In this document: one piece after another, positions 11,735-22,570 of the stretch
How the letters are laid out: the number at the start of each line of letters is the position of its first letter
How positions within the stretch are numbered: the stretch's first letter is position 1
Origin: Saccopteryx bilineata
Lineage: Eukaryota; Chordata; Mammalia; Chiroptera; Emballonuridae
Direction of reading: 5' to 3'
DNA length: 64,000 nt
Assembly: GCF_036850765.1 (NCBI RefSeq)
Contig: NC_089492.1
Coordinates: 204,165,681-204,229,680, forward strand
Notes under the pieces: generated by a model
What the model saw: the letters and a program-made list of their open reading frames with translations, nothing else
What the model was told of the DNA's origin: nothing
The model's database searches: none
Position numbers and translations under genes: made by a program

Positions 11735-12562
11735 TCCTTATTTCATTGTGTGTTTTTTAAAAAACAAGTATAAGAGGATTGGGTTGATCAGAATAATGTG
11801 CTTCGAGAAATACCTGGTAGCAGTAAGGCCACTGATTGATAAACAGTATTGCTTATTTCTCCTTAAGGACTGTATATCGGCCAGAGGGTGGCTCCATAGA
11901 CCTTTCCTTCTTTTGAGCCAGATTTCAGCTAGCCAACTCTCAGCGAGGATTGGTGATGAAACTGTATGAAAGTGAAGTAAGCTTCTCTTTCAAGACAAGA
12001 GAGAGAGCCTTACCTCCCCCCGTGACTCCACTTGAAATAAAAGTAAACAAGTACAAAAAAAGTGCGTGATGAGAAGGGAAGGAGTAGAAACCTATGGACT
12101 GGGAATTTCAACTAATTTCTAAAAGATAAAAAGTGAAAGGGGAGGATTAATAATTGAATTGGGCAGAAAATGCCCCAGGTTAAAATACACAAAATAAAAT
12201 GACGATTAGGAAGTTAAGAAAAACCCAATTCTGAACAATAAGGTCACAGACCACACAGGAAACAAACTGTAACAAGGGATGAATATCAGCAGTTAATAGA
12301 GTATAAGAAAATGCAATCCATTTGACCTGATGCTAGAAACAGCCTCATTGGAGAGACCCAGAGGTTATATATAACATTGGGTGTAGTGGAAAATGTCATC
12401 CTGACATATTAACATTGGACAATGTTTATATGTATTATTATAAAGTACAAGTGATATATTGGCTTGTTTCCATATTTTCTATTTTAATAAACTTAATTTT
12501 TAGAATAGTTTTCAGGTTTACAGAGTTGCCCTATTATTATTTTTTAAAAAAATAAAAGTAAA
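11735..12562. other. Intergenic, no gene seen
   Basis: AT-rich, apparently unique sequence; nothing recognised. Confidence 0.6.
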
Positions 12563-12940
12563 GGCCCTGGCCGGTTGGCTCAGTGGTAGAGTGTCGGCCT
12601 GGCATGCGGGAGTCCCGGGTTCGATTCCCGGCCAGGGCACACAGGAGAAGCACCCATTTGCTTCTCCACCCCTCCCCCTCTCCTTCCTCTCTGTCTCTCT
12701 CTTCCCCTCCCACAGCCAAGGCTCCATTGGAGGAAAGTTGGCCAGGGCACTGAGGATGGCTCTGTGGCCTCTACCTCAGGCACTAGAATGGCTCTGGTTG
12801 CAGCAGAGCGATGCCCCAGATGGGTAGAGCATTGCCCCCTGGTGGGCATGCTGGGTGGATCCCGGTTGGGCGCATGCAGGAGTCTGTTTGACTGTCTCCC
12901 CGTTTCCAGCTTCGGAAAAGTACAAAAAAAAAAAAAAAAG
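12563..12940 (+). mobile_element. Family A SINE
   Basis: Head GCCCTGGCCGGTTGGCTCAG and tail TACAAA plus As. Flanked by AAAAGTAA on both sides. Confidence 0.9.
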
Positions 12941-13206
12941 TAACATTTTTATTTGTTGATTTTAGGGAGGCCAGAGAGAGACAAACATCAGTTTGTTGTT
13001 CCACTTATTTATGCATTTACTAGCTGTACCCGGCCAAGCGTTGCTGTGGCTCAGTCTGTTTAAATGGAAAAGAAAGAAAAGAGAAAGCGCATGTTTCTAA
13101 TATGTTTAATTTCACAATGCTTGTGGGTATACAATAGTTTGTGCCCTGACTGAGAATTGAATCCACAACCTTGGCATACCAGGATGACACTAACTGATTG
13201 AGCTAC
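12941..13206 (-). mobile_element. Family C SINE, interrupted by an unknown insert and the LTR element
   Basis: TTTTTATTTGTTGATTTTAG and CAGTTTGTTGTTCCACTTAT are the 3' part; TTGTGCCCTGACTGAGAATT resumes at 13138. About 120 bp between (13018-13137) are foreign. The tRNA-like head continues beyond the LTR element at 15706 (CTACCAGCCCAAGCCAGAG). Confidence 0.75.
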
Positions 13207-13926
13207 TGTGTGGCCGGTATCCACGGCCACCATCACAGCCGCCTGGCCCATGCAGGTTCCAATTGGATTTGGACAGATGGTAATGAAACAATGGAGCCAA
13301 AAACTGGTGGGCTATTAGCTTTAATTCTAGCTTGCACCCAGCGGGCAAGTACAACATACACTGGGCTCCAAAACCCACTCATTCAGCGCTCACAAAGCTA
13401 CTGACTTACCTGAGTTTTCCTAGAATCAAAGATTTCTAGCTCACCAGTCTTATTCACCTCTGTTCCCCATCTCCTTCCTTCTCCCTGCACAAACTCTGCA
13501 CAAACTGGCTTTCCCTTCAGCACTCCGCCATCTTGGCTGTTTCTCCTGGCCTCCTCCATGTGGCTTTTCTCTGCTCTCCTCTCTAATACTAATCTCAGGA
13601 ACAAAGAGCGCAAAACTCCTGGTCTGCCCCACTTTATAGCTCAGAAACCAAAACCTTTAATCCAATATACAAAATAGGGAAGTCTCTAATACAAAGTCAC
13701 TTATTTGAGGTATGATGGGATCGCACCACCCCACATCAAAGAGGGTGGGAAAGGTTTAGTTCTAAAACCATGCCCCAGGTTACAGGGATCCTGCCTGCCC
13801 ACAGCCTGCCTCCAACACACATTAATATAATCAAGCCCATCCCAAGCAATCACCTGGGCGACGGGCTTCCATTTGGGCAGCATCATTTTTAACAAAGTGA
13901 GCATAATATATTTTATCTGCCCAACA
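13207..13926 (-). repeat. 3' LTR (720 bp)
   Basis: Begins TGTTGGGCAGATAAAATAT and ends GGCCACACA on the minus strand. A TATAA box (CTATAAAGTGGGG, about 13628-13640) and an ATTAAA poly(A) signal (about 13320) mark likely U3/R/U5 borders. The LTR is intact in length. Confidence 0.85.
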
Positions 13927-14266
13927 ATCCACCCCTATGCTCACTTTACTACCCATAATCTACACCACCGGCATCCCTGTGCAAGGAAATTAGGCACATT
14001 ACACAAATTACAACAATATGGCAAATCATACAATTTAAACAATTACAAAGGTACATTTCACCAGTCTCTGAGCACTTTGCCAAAAGCGCAAAATGTCCTT
14101 GGCCTTCTTTCTAGCCAAGGGAAAAGCTTCCCGGGACAGGGGAGTGCTTCCAGCAAAGCTTCCCCCCACCCCCATCAGGGTATTTCACATTGTCCAAAAT
14201 CCGTAAGTCCATCCAACAAAGGAGCCAGTGCCCATAGTCCAGGAATCAGTCCACGCACATGGGGCC

Positions 14267-15068
14267 TCAGCCTCCTCCCTCCTCCCTGCCGTCCTGGCAG
14301 GTCTTACACTGTCCCAAAGAGGAGCACGTGGCAATGGCAGTTAGCATTTCTACCTCTGCTCCGGAGAGCATGATACCATCCACCCCTATATCCCAAAATC
14401 GCAGACCTACCAGGAGCATAGTAGGAACTCCTTCCAGCTGGGCTCTCATCTTCTGGAGACTGCAGATTGCAACTCCAGCCTGATTCTCCTCATCCTCCAA
14501 AGAGGAACTGAAAACACCAGCTCCTGCTGCCGGACTCAAGTCCCGGGCTGCTGCCGCCTTCTGCTTCACAGACCTTGCAGCCCCAGCTCTGGCCTCAGCC
14601 TCGGCCTCCCGCCGCTGTTAGCTCTCCACAACGTCCAGGGCAATCTGCAACTCACAAACCTCTGATTCCTCCTCCAGCAGTTGCTGTATTTCCAAGCGAA
14701 TCTCACGAACCTGGTTGGCCTCCTTCTCCGGTGCTTGCTCCAGCTCCAGGGTCGGCATCTTTTTTTTTTTTTTTTTTTTTAAATATTTTATTTATTGATT
14801 TTTAGAGAGAGAGGAGTGAGAGAGAAAGAGAGAGACAGAGAGAAGGGGAGGAGCAGGAAGCATCAACTCCCATATGTGCCTTGACCAGGCAAGCTCAAGG
14901 TTTCGAACCAGCAACCTCAGTGTTCCAGGTGTCGATGCTTTATCCCACTGTGCCACCACAGGTCAGGCTCGGCATCTTTTTTTATCGCATTTGCTCCAGC
15001 TCCTTCCACTGCTCGGTTTGCAAGTCCCTAGCAGCCTCTTCCACAGAGCTCTCAGTTTCCTCACACAT
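14267..15068 (-). pseudogene. Glu-rich coiled-coil-like reading frame of the LTR element, broken
   Basis: On the minus strand an ATG at 15068 opens a frame beginning MCEETESSVEE that continues to a stop at 14267, about 194 codons once the SINE and its duplication (217 bp) are discounted. It is broken by two in-frame stops and the SINE. The first half is rich in Glu, Gln, Leu and Arg in heptad-like spacing (for example WKELEQM, REIRLEIQQLLEEE, QRREAEAEARA); the second half has LQKMRAQLEGVP and a Gly-rich end. I do not recognise it as gag or any named protein. It could be a modified gag remnant or captured host sequence. Confidence 0.55.
14761..14969 (-). mobile_element. Family D SINE in the LTR element
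   Basis: Begins in a T run and ends with the complement of GCCTGACCTGTGGTGGCAC. Duplicated CGGCATCTTTTTT on both sides. It breaks the coiled-coil-like frame. Confidence 0.9.
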
Positions 15069-15208
15069 GGCTGTAAGTCAGCCAGCCTACAGTCCCCAAA
15101 AGGACAGCCATGGGGAACCATAACAGCAGCCAGTCCTCTACTCCACCGCTCAAAGGTGGTGTTGGCTCCTTGCCGATCTGTATTGAATCCTGCCACAGAA
15201 TACACCAA

Positions 15209-15705
15209 TGTAAGGCCAGTATCCAATACACAAAATAGGGAAGTCTCTAATACAAAGTCACTTATTTGAGGCATGATGGGATTGTACCATCCCACATCAA
15301 AAAGGGTGGGAAAGGCTTAGTCCTAAAATGAAGCCGCAGGCTACAAGGATCCTGCCTGCCGACAGCCCGCCCCCAACACACATTAATATAATCAAGCCCA
15401 CCCCAAGCAATCACCTGGGCGACGGGCTTCCATGTGGGCAGTGTCATCTTTTTTTTTTTTATTCATTTTTTTTTTCGAGAGGAGAGAGAGAGGGAGAGGG
15501 AGGAGAGAGAGGAGAGAGAGACAGAGAGAAGGGGGGAGAAGCTGGAAGCATCAACTCCCATATGTGCCTTGACCAGGCAAGCCCAGGGTTTCGAACCGGC
15601 GACCTCAGCAGTTCCAGGTCGATGCTTTATCCACTGCGCCACCACAGGTCAGGCGGTAGTGTCATCTTTAACAAAGTGAGTATAATATATTTTATCTGCC
15701 CAACA
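15209..15705 (-). repeat. 5' LTR, internally deleted
   Basis: Matches the first about 270 bases of the 3' LTR, then jumps at GGAT to its last 12 bases (ACTGGCCTTACA against ACCGGCCACACA). About 440 bp carrying the TATA box, R and U5 are missing. A SINE with an 11-bp duplication lies inside. This LTR cannot promote normal proviral transcription. Confidence 0.8.
15451..15657 (-). mobile_element. Family D SINE in the 5' LTR
   Basis: Flanked by AGTGTCATCTT (15440-15450, 15658-15668). Head complement ends CCACCACAGGTCAGGC. Confidence 0.9.
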
Positions 15706-15729
15706 GCTACCAGCCCAAGCCAGAGTTCC

Positions 15730-17500
15730 CCTATTATTAACATTTTGCATGAGTATTTTTCATTTGTTATGATTAATCAATGGGTATTGATACATTATAA
15801 TTAACTTAATTCCGTACTTTCTGCAGATTTTAGTTTTTACCTAATGTTTTCTAATCCAAGATCTTATCCAGAATGCCACATTACATTTAATCATTCTACT
15901 TAAGCTCTTCTTGACTGCAACAGTTTCTCAGACTTTCCTTGTTTTTGATGACCTTGACAATTTTGAGGAGTACCAGTAAGGTATTCTGTAGAATGTCCCT
16001 TGTTTGGGATTTGTCTAATGTTTTTCTAATGATTAGACTGTGGTTGTGGGTTTTCTAGGGAAGACCATAAAGGTAAAATGCCATTTTTGTTACATCAAGT
16101 CAAGGCTTCATACTGTCACCATGACTTACATGTTGATCTTGATAACCGAACTGAAGTAGTATTTGCCAGGTTTCTCCAATGTAAAGTTTCTACTCCCAAC
16201 CCTCATCTTTGCACACCCTGATGTTTGGAAGGGAGTATACAGGCTTCTAACTTCTAAAGATAGCCTATAGCTAAGTAAGAAAGCATTTATTTGTAGTTGC
16301 AGTATAGAATGTAAATAATAACAATTTTGCTGGTGGTAAAATGTTGCTGACAAAAATAAAAAGGAGAGGAAAAGTGGAGGAACAGGAAAGAAGGCCAATA
16401 CCTTCATTTTATACTGCATTAAAAAGATAGAAATTTGATTCTTCAGTAAAAAATATAAAAGTTTAATCCCAATAGAGGAAATAGACCATCATTATAGCTG
16501 TTCAACTGGGAAGAGAAGGGTAGTATGAAATGATGTGCTAATTTTCATCCAGTGGAATCAATTGATATTGACCCAGGATGAGAGGTACAGAGTGAGGTTG
16601 AAGTCAATACCAGATAACTTCACCCAGATGAAACCAGAGTTATCCTCTGCAGAGGGAGCAGAGCTGAGTGAGGAGAAGGGGAAAGTTTGATGCTTCTACC
16701 GAATGTTCTTTTCTACTACTTGATTTATTACCATGTGCACAAATCATTTGCTGTAAAACCAGAGGACGTGTAGGGTAGTTCCAGGACCCGTATTGGACCA
16801 TCCATTTTATATAGCAACTGCCTTCGATGACCCGGGCAAACCAGCCAACTGCCTAAAACGCATTAGCGCAAACCACAATACTATGTGGTGTTCTGTTGAG
16901 ACAGGAACCTCACTTCTGAAGAAGGAATACTTTTCTTAGGTTTTTGATTTGTAGGAAACACATTTAAGAAAATGAACTCTTTGTTCCCTTAGAATAAAGA
17001 TTAGGAAGATTTCAGTTGCAAAAGAGAAATTATCTGAAAGATGCATCCACTGTCTCTGGCTGAAAAGTATTGTCAGTGGGTGAAAATCCTCTGTGTTTTC
17101 CTGTGTTTAGCATTTATACAACATGTGTTAGTTTAAAAGGCTTTTACTGGCGTTAGCTAATTACCTCCCAAGGGCTGCAGGGTAGTTAGAGGGAGTGTTG
17201 GAACCAAGCCAGCTTTTAAAGCAGTGAGATGAACACGTATCTGGATCAGCCCTGACTTAGAATGTAGCTGTTACCTCATTCCCCTACACACGAATTGATC
17301 AGTTAATGCATGGTTATTCTCTCTAAAGTTTTTTTCCTTAGATTCCAAATCTTCTCAAGATCATAAGTTACTGAGACAGTAGAGAACTTATTCTAATAGA
17401 ATATTTTGTAAGTGTCTTGAAAATAGTTATATACTGGCAAAAGTTTTAGGTTCATCATTAAATCAGAATTCCCAAAGTGAGACCTGAGTATTGGTACTTC
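15730..17500. other. Intergenic, no gene seen
   Basis: Apparently unique sequence with no recognised repeat or coding frame. Confidence 0.55.
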
Positions 17501-17504
17501 CTGA

Positions 17505-17675
17505 AGGGAAGGGGGGGGGGGAGGGTTAGGATAAAGATGGTGAACAGGGTCAAATGTATGGACTTTGGGTGGTAAGCACACAATGTAATATACAGATGAT
17601 ATATTGTAAAATTGTTTACTTGACACCATATAATGTTACTAACCAATGTGACCCCAATAAATTAAATTTAAAAAG
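17505..17675 (+). mobile_element. L1 3' terminus, truncated
   Basis: TTGGGTGGTAAGCACACAAT, GATGATATATTGTAAAATTG and the terminal CCCCAATAAATTAAA then a short A-rich end correspond to a bat-type L1 3'UTR as I remember it. A (G)n tract lies at its 5' side. Confidence 0.7.
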
Positions 17676-18227
17676 TGCCCTAGATGATTCTAGAATAGAT
17701 CCAGGCTTGAGAACCTTTGACTTAAATGACCAGTAAAGGGCCCTTCCCCTTGCCTCAACAAAAACAATATCTTTAAAGAGAATGAAATTCAGTATTTGGT
17801 TAAAAAGAACATTTTATAAACACTGATTGTTAATAAATATTATATCTTGTTTTATATCAAATAAATATATTTAATTTGTATCAATTAAATATATTTAATA
17901 AGTATATTGTAAAAGTACTCAACAAATTTTGAGAATATAGAAGAATATGTATGCATATGTGTATAGAAGATGTCATCACAAATAGAATCATTGTTCATGT
18001 TTTGGAATGTTTCTTTCCATTTTATTTTTATGCTTTGTCTTTTTAAAAAATATTTTCAATTAGAATTGACATACAATATTATATTAATTTCAGGTATATA
18101 ACATAATGATTAGTCATTTATATAGTTAATATATAATTAAAGTTAAAAAGTTAATACTCTAATACATCCACTATCCATCTGACACCATACATAGTTATTA
18201 CAATATTATTGACTGTATTCTCTATGC

Positions 18228-18553
18228 CAGGGATCAGGAACCTATGGCTCGTGAGCCAGATGTGGCTCTTTTGATGGCTGCATCTGGCTCGCAGACAAAT
18301 CTTTAATAAAAAAAAATAATAACGTTAAAAATATAAAACATTCTCATGTATTACAATCCATTCATTTCCTACCACTCATCTTCATGGTTGCAGGTGGCTG
18401 GAGCCAATCACAGCTGTCTTCCAGGACAACACCAAATTTTTGTTGGATAATGTGTAACGAACGTACATGGGTCATTGTATGGCTATCATGGAATTACATT
18501 TTAAAATATGTGGCGTTCATGGCTCTCTCAGCCGAAAAGTTTCCTAACCCCTG
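18228..18553. mobile_element. hAT-type miniature element (326 bp), family shared with 47612
   Basis: Ends CAGGGATCAGGAACCTATGGC and AAGTTTCCTAACCCCTG, with a perfect 8-bp duplication CTCTATGC. Inserted in an L1 3' end. The interior is nearly the same as the copy at 47612-48184. Confidence 0.92.
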
Positions 18554-18575
18554 CTCTATGCTATACTGTGACTTT

Positions 18576-18776
18576 TTTTTTTTTAATTTATTGATTTTAG
18601 AGGAAGGGGGAAGGGAAGAGAGAGAGAAAGATCATTTTGTTGTCCCACTTACTTATGTATTCATTGGTTGATTCTTGTATGTGCCCTGACAAGGGGGTGG
18701 GGGGCAGGGATTAAACATGCAACCTTGGTGTTTGGGAAGGACACTCTTTAACTAACTGAGCAACCTGGTTAGGGAA
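18576..18776 (-). mobile_element. Family C SINE
   Basis: AATTTATTGATTTTAGAGG, TGTTGTCCCACTTACTTATG, GATTCTTGTATGTGCCCTGA and a decayed head. It abuts another SINE at 18783. Confidence 0.78.
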
Positions 18777-18782
18777 CTCTTG

Positions 18783-19107
18783 TCTATTTTTTTTTTAACA
18801 GAGTCAGAGAGAGGGATAGATAGGGACAGACAGACAGGAACGGAGAGAGATGAGAAGCATCACTCATTAGTTTTTTGTTGCAACATCTTAGTTCATTGAT
18901 TGCTTTCTCATATGTGCCTTCACCATGGGGCTGCAGCAGACCAGCAGACTGAGTAACCCCTTGCTTGAGCCAGCGACCTGGGTCCAAGCTGGTGATCTTT
19001 GTTCAAACCAGATGAGCCCATGCTCAAGCTGATGACCTCGGGGTCTTAAACTGGAGTCCTCCACATCCTAGTCTGACGCTTTACCCACTGCGCCACTGCC
19101 CAGTCAG
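18783..19107 (-). mobile_element. Family B SINE
   Basis: T run, then the reverse body ending GCCCAGTCAGG. CTGTGACT occurs before the tandem SINE pair (18567) and after it (19108), probably this copy's target duplication. Confidence 0.85.
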
Positions 19108-19650
19108 GCTGTGACTCATTTTCTAAATGGCAATTTGCACATCTTAATTCTTCCCTCCCCCCCCTTTTTTTTTTAACCTCTCCCTTTAACCCCTCTCTCA
19201 TCTGGCAACCATCTGGCAACTCATCTGTATCTATGAGTTTGTTTCTATGTTGGTTGTTTTTGGTTTTTTTTGGTTCCACATATACGTGAAATCATATGGT
19301 ATTTTTCTCTGTCTCATTTATTTCACTTAGCTTAATTCCTTCTAGGTCCATCCACTTATTGCAAATGGTAAGATTTCATTTCTTTTATGGCTAAGGAATA
19401 TCCTATTATATATATGCACTACTTCTTTATCTATTCTTCTATTGATGGGCACATTGGTTGTTCCCATACCTTGTCTATTGTAAATAATACTGCAGTGAAC
19501 ATATGGATATATATGGCTTTTCAATTTAGTGTTTTGGGTTTCTTGGGATAAATACCTAGAAGTGGAATTACTGAGCCCTTTTTTGTCCAGTGGTGTAGCC
19601 TTTGTTTTAAAGTCTGTTTTGTCTGATATAAGTATTGATACCCCAACTTT

Positions 19651-20029
19651 TTTTTTTTTACAGGGACAGAGATAGTCAGAGAGAGGGATAGAAAGACAGG
19701 AATGGAGAGAGATGAGAAGCATCAATTATCAGTTTTTTGTTGAGACACCTTAGTTGTTCATTGATTGCTTTCTCAGGTGTCTACGGCCATACCACCCTGA
19801 ACGCGCCCGATCTCGTCTCGTCTGATTGCTTTCTCATATGTGCCTTGACCGCGGGCCTTCAGCAGACCAAGTGACCCCTTGCTCAAGCCATTGACCTTGG
19901 GTCCAAACTGGTGAGCCTTGCTCAAACCAGATGAGCCCGCGCTCAAGCTGGCAACCTCGGGGTCTCGAACCTGGGTCTTTCCGCATCCCAGTCTGACGCT
20001 CTATCCACTGCGCCACCGCCTGGTCAGGC
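19651..20029 (-). mobile_element. Family B SINE carrying the 5S fragment
   Basis: Duplications GATACCCCAACTTTT / GATACCTCAACTTTT. The body is standard except for the 61-bp insertion including the 5S fragment and its target duplication. Confidence 0.9.
19779..19822 (+). pseudogene. 5S rRNA 5' fragment inserted in a SINE
   Basis: Positions 19779-19818 match the first 40 nt of mammalian 5S rRNA, starting GTCTACGGCCATACCACCCT. A perfect 14-bp direct repeat TGATTGCTTTCTCA (19762-19775, 19823-19836) flanks it inside a family B SINE. This is an insertion with target duplication, lacks an A-tail and is opposite in orientation to the host SINE. Too short to be a working 5S gene. Confidence 0.88.
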
Positions 20030-20250
20030 GATACCTCAACTTTTATTTTTTGTTTTGATTTGCATAAAATATCTTTTTTCATCTCTTTACTTTCAGTCTG
20101 TGTGTGTCTTTTGATCTGAAGTGCATCTCTTGTAGACAGCTTATGTAAGGTTCTTGTTTTCTTATCCATTAAACCATGCTATGTATTTTGATTGGAATAT
20201 TTAACCTATTTACATTTAAAGTAATTATTGATGCAATTATTGCCTTTGTT

Positions 20251-20590
20251 TATTTATTTTTTTTTTTTTTACAGAGACAGAGTCAGAGAGAGGGATAGAC
20301 AGGGACAGACAGACAGGAACGGAGAGATGAGAAGCATCAATCATTAGTTTTTTGTTGTGCATTGCGACACCTTAGTTGTTCATTGATTGCTTTCTCATAT
20401 GTACCTTGACTGTGGGCCTTTAGCAGACTGAGTAACCCCTTGCTCGAGCCAGCGACCTTGGGTCCAAGCTTGTGAGCTTTTGCTCAAACCAGATGAACTC
20501 GCGCTCAAGCTGGCAACCTCCGGGTCTCGAACCTGGGTCCTCGGCATCCCAATCCGACGCTCTATCCATTGTGCTACCACCTGGTCAGGC
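20251..20590 (-). mobile_element. Family B SINE
   Basis: T run, standard reverse body, head complement CCACCTGGTCAGGC. Flanked by similar ATTGCC-containing sequence. Confidence 0.88.
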
Positions 20591-20629
20591 TATTGCCATT
20601 TTATTATTCTTTTTTTTTTAATAATTGAA

Positions 20630-20979
20630 CTTTTAATTTTTTTTTTTTTTTACAGAGACAGAGAGAGAGTCAGAGTGAGGGATAGACAGGGACAGACAGA
20701 CAGGAATGGAGAGATGAGAAGCATCAATCATTAGTTTTTCGTTGCACAATGCGACACCTTAGTTGTTCATTGATTGCTTTCTCATATGTGCCTTGACCGT
20801 GGGCCTTCAGCAGACCAAATAACCCCTTGCTTGAGCCAGTGACCTTGGGTCCAAGCTGGCAAGCTTTTTGCTCAAGCCAGATGAGCCCGTGCTCAAACTG
20901 GCAACCTCGGGGTCACGAACCTGGGTCTTCCGCATCCCAGTCTGATGCTCTATCCACTGCGCCACCACCTGGTCAGGCT
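20630..20979 (-). mobile_element. Family B SINE
   Basis: Lies 40 bp from the previous SINE in the same orientation. TTATTATTC before (20600) and after (20978) suggests the target duplication. Confidence 0.87.
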
Positions 20980-21098
20980 TATTATTCATATTTTTAACCC
21001 TCCACCCCTTCTTCTTAAAGAGGTCCCTTTACTTTCTTGTAATACTACCTTGGTGTTGATGACCTCCTTTAGCTTTTTCTTTTCTGAGATATGCTTTA

Positions 21099-21493
21099 TT
21101 TACTAATTTATTTTATTTTATTTTAAAGAGAGAGCATGTGAGAGAGGGACAGTCAGGGGCAGAGATGAGAGTCATCAACTCATAGTTGTGGCACATTAGT
21201 TGTTCTCTGATTGCTTTCTCTATATGCCTTGACTGGGGATTCCAGCTTAGCCAGTGACCCCTTGCTCAAGCCAGAAACTTTGGCCTCAAGCAAGTGACCT
21301 TCGGGTTCAAGCTGGTGACTATGGGGTCATGTCTATTAACCCATGCTCAAGCCAGCAACCCCATGCCCAAGCCAGGAACTCCACACACAAGTTGGATGAA
21401 CTGACACTCAAGCCAGTGACCTTGGGGTTTCAAACCTGGGATCTCAGTGTCTCAGGTCAATGCTCTATCCACTGCACTACTGCCTGGTCAGGC
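21099..21493 (-). mobile_element. Long family B-related SINE, older subfamily
   Basis: Duplications TGAGATATGCTTTA / TGAGATATACTTTA. Has several GCCAGTGACC/AAGCCAG modules, making it about 50 bp longer than other family B copies. Confidence 0.85.
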
Positions 21494-21507
21494 TGAGATA
21501 TACTTTA

Positions 21508-22560
21508 AAAAAAATTTATTGAAATGGCTGTTATCAGTATCCATATACAATTTTGTATCTTGCTTTTCAAATTTAATATGCAATTTTTTCATGCTTTAAA
21601 AGTCATCGCTAAAAATGTAATCTAGTAAAATGAGGCAAACATTTACATCTCTAAAAATGTAGTCTAGTAAAATGAAGCAAACAGGAAAATTTATGCTCAT
21701 AATAGAACCAAAATAGAAATTTGGGTACTCGCAGAGCACAGGCCCACAGGAGTATCCTCTACCCAGTGTCCATTTAAAACAATATGCAGACCTGCAGGAG
21801 CTCACTTTCTGTAGCTAAATATTATCTATATTTGGTGTATGGTGCCCTCTACAGGCTATCCTGGGACTATTCTTTCTTTTCTCTTCATAAATTGAGTGTT
21901 ATATGGTGGGTAAGGACTCTAAAGAAGGGGATTAGAATAATTGTATGTGTGCACGTTTGAATTTTGTACATCTGTGTTTTTATTTATATGTGTTGCTTTA
22001 TGTATATCGAAGCTATCTGAATACAGGAGATAACTCTGAGTCTGTTTCCTTTTTATCCATTCAACGAACACTTTACAGAGTCTCCTGTGCATAAGATATG
22101 CAGCTAGGGGGCTGGAGACAAAGATGAATTCTCCACCAAGAGACACAGCTGAGTGGGATGACCTACTATTCCAGCAGAAGAACTTGATTCCAGCAGAAGA
22201 ACTTGATTCACTGTAGATCTTTGTCCTCTATCTAGGAAAATCATCCTCTTCAGTGAGTGTGCAGCTTGGGGAAAGACATATGTGACAGAGCCAGGAAGAA
22301 AAAGGACACCTTCCCAGCAGAGCAGATCCACCAAACTGATTCTGGCAATTGGGCTTGACATCTGTCTGTGGGCTTGACAGATGTCACAGACAGCTTGCTC
22401 TCAATTTACTTAGTAAATTAAAATACATGATGGACTATAACACATTGGTAAAATGAGTTGCCATAACTCAGAGGTTTAATTGAACCCTTATAAGGGAATA
22501 AGTCTAACTTTCTAGAAATGTGTAGTTCTTTATATAATGTGTACCCAAGGAAGGAAGGTA
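21508..22560. other. Intergenic, no gene seen
   Basis: Mostly unique. Contains a 19-bp tandem duplication, CCAGCAGAAGAACTTGATT, at 22171-22208, and GGGCTTGACA twice near 22350-22375. Confidence 0.6.
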
Positions 22561-22570
22561 GCTGTTACTT

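Larger units (their letters stand above)
13207..15705 (-). mobile_element. LTR retroelement (ERV-type, no pol seen) with coiled-coil-like frame
   Basis: A complete insertion on the minus strand, bounded by TG...CA and a 5-bp duplication GCTAC (13202-13206, 15706-15710). The split halves of an older SINE continue on both sides. The 3' LTR is 13207-13926 and the shortened 5' LTR is 15209-15705. Between them lie about 1.07 kb of internal sequence plus a SINE. No gag, pol or env motif is visible. A purine-rich tract (ATAGGGGTGGAT) precedes the 3' LTR, and a TGG at 15207 could start a primer-binding site. The 5-bp duplication suits class III/ERVL-MaLR-type elements, but the family is not identified. 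Two family D SINEs inserted later. Confidence 0.85.
18050..21085 (-). mobile_element. L1 3' region, heavily fragmented by nested insertions
   Basis: Antisense L1 pieces at 18050-18219, 19113-19650, 20030-20250, 20590-20610 and 20980-21070, recognised from TTTCACTTAGCTTAATTCCT, GGATAAATACCTAGAAGTGG and AAGTGCATCTCTTGTAGACA. One hAT miniature element and five SINEs lie between the pieces. Confidence 0.8.

Noticed and set aside
14963..15295. 110-codon open frame spanning the 5' LTR/internal border
   Set aside because: It starts inside the LTR and overlaps the better-supported frame starting at 15068 in another phase; no retroviral motif is visible.
19779..19822. Functional 5S rRNA gene
   Set aside because: Only the first 40 or so nucleotides are present; the internal promoter's later boxes and the terminator are missing.
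19762..19836. 5S-headed SINE of the fruit-bat type
   Set aside because: The 5S piece lies inside the SINE body, in opposite orientation, between its own target duplications, rather than at the SINE head.
22171..22208. 19-bp tandem duplication in unique sequence
   Set aside because: A short slippage-type duplication with no sign of function.
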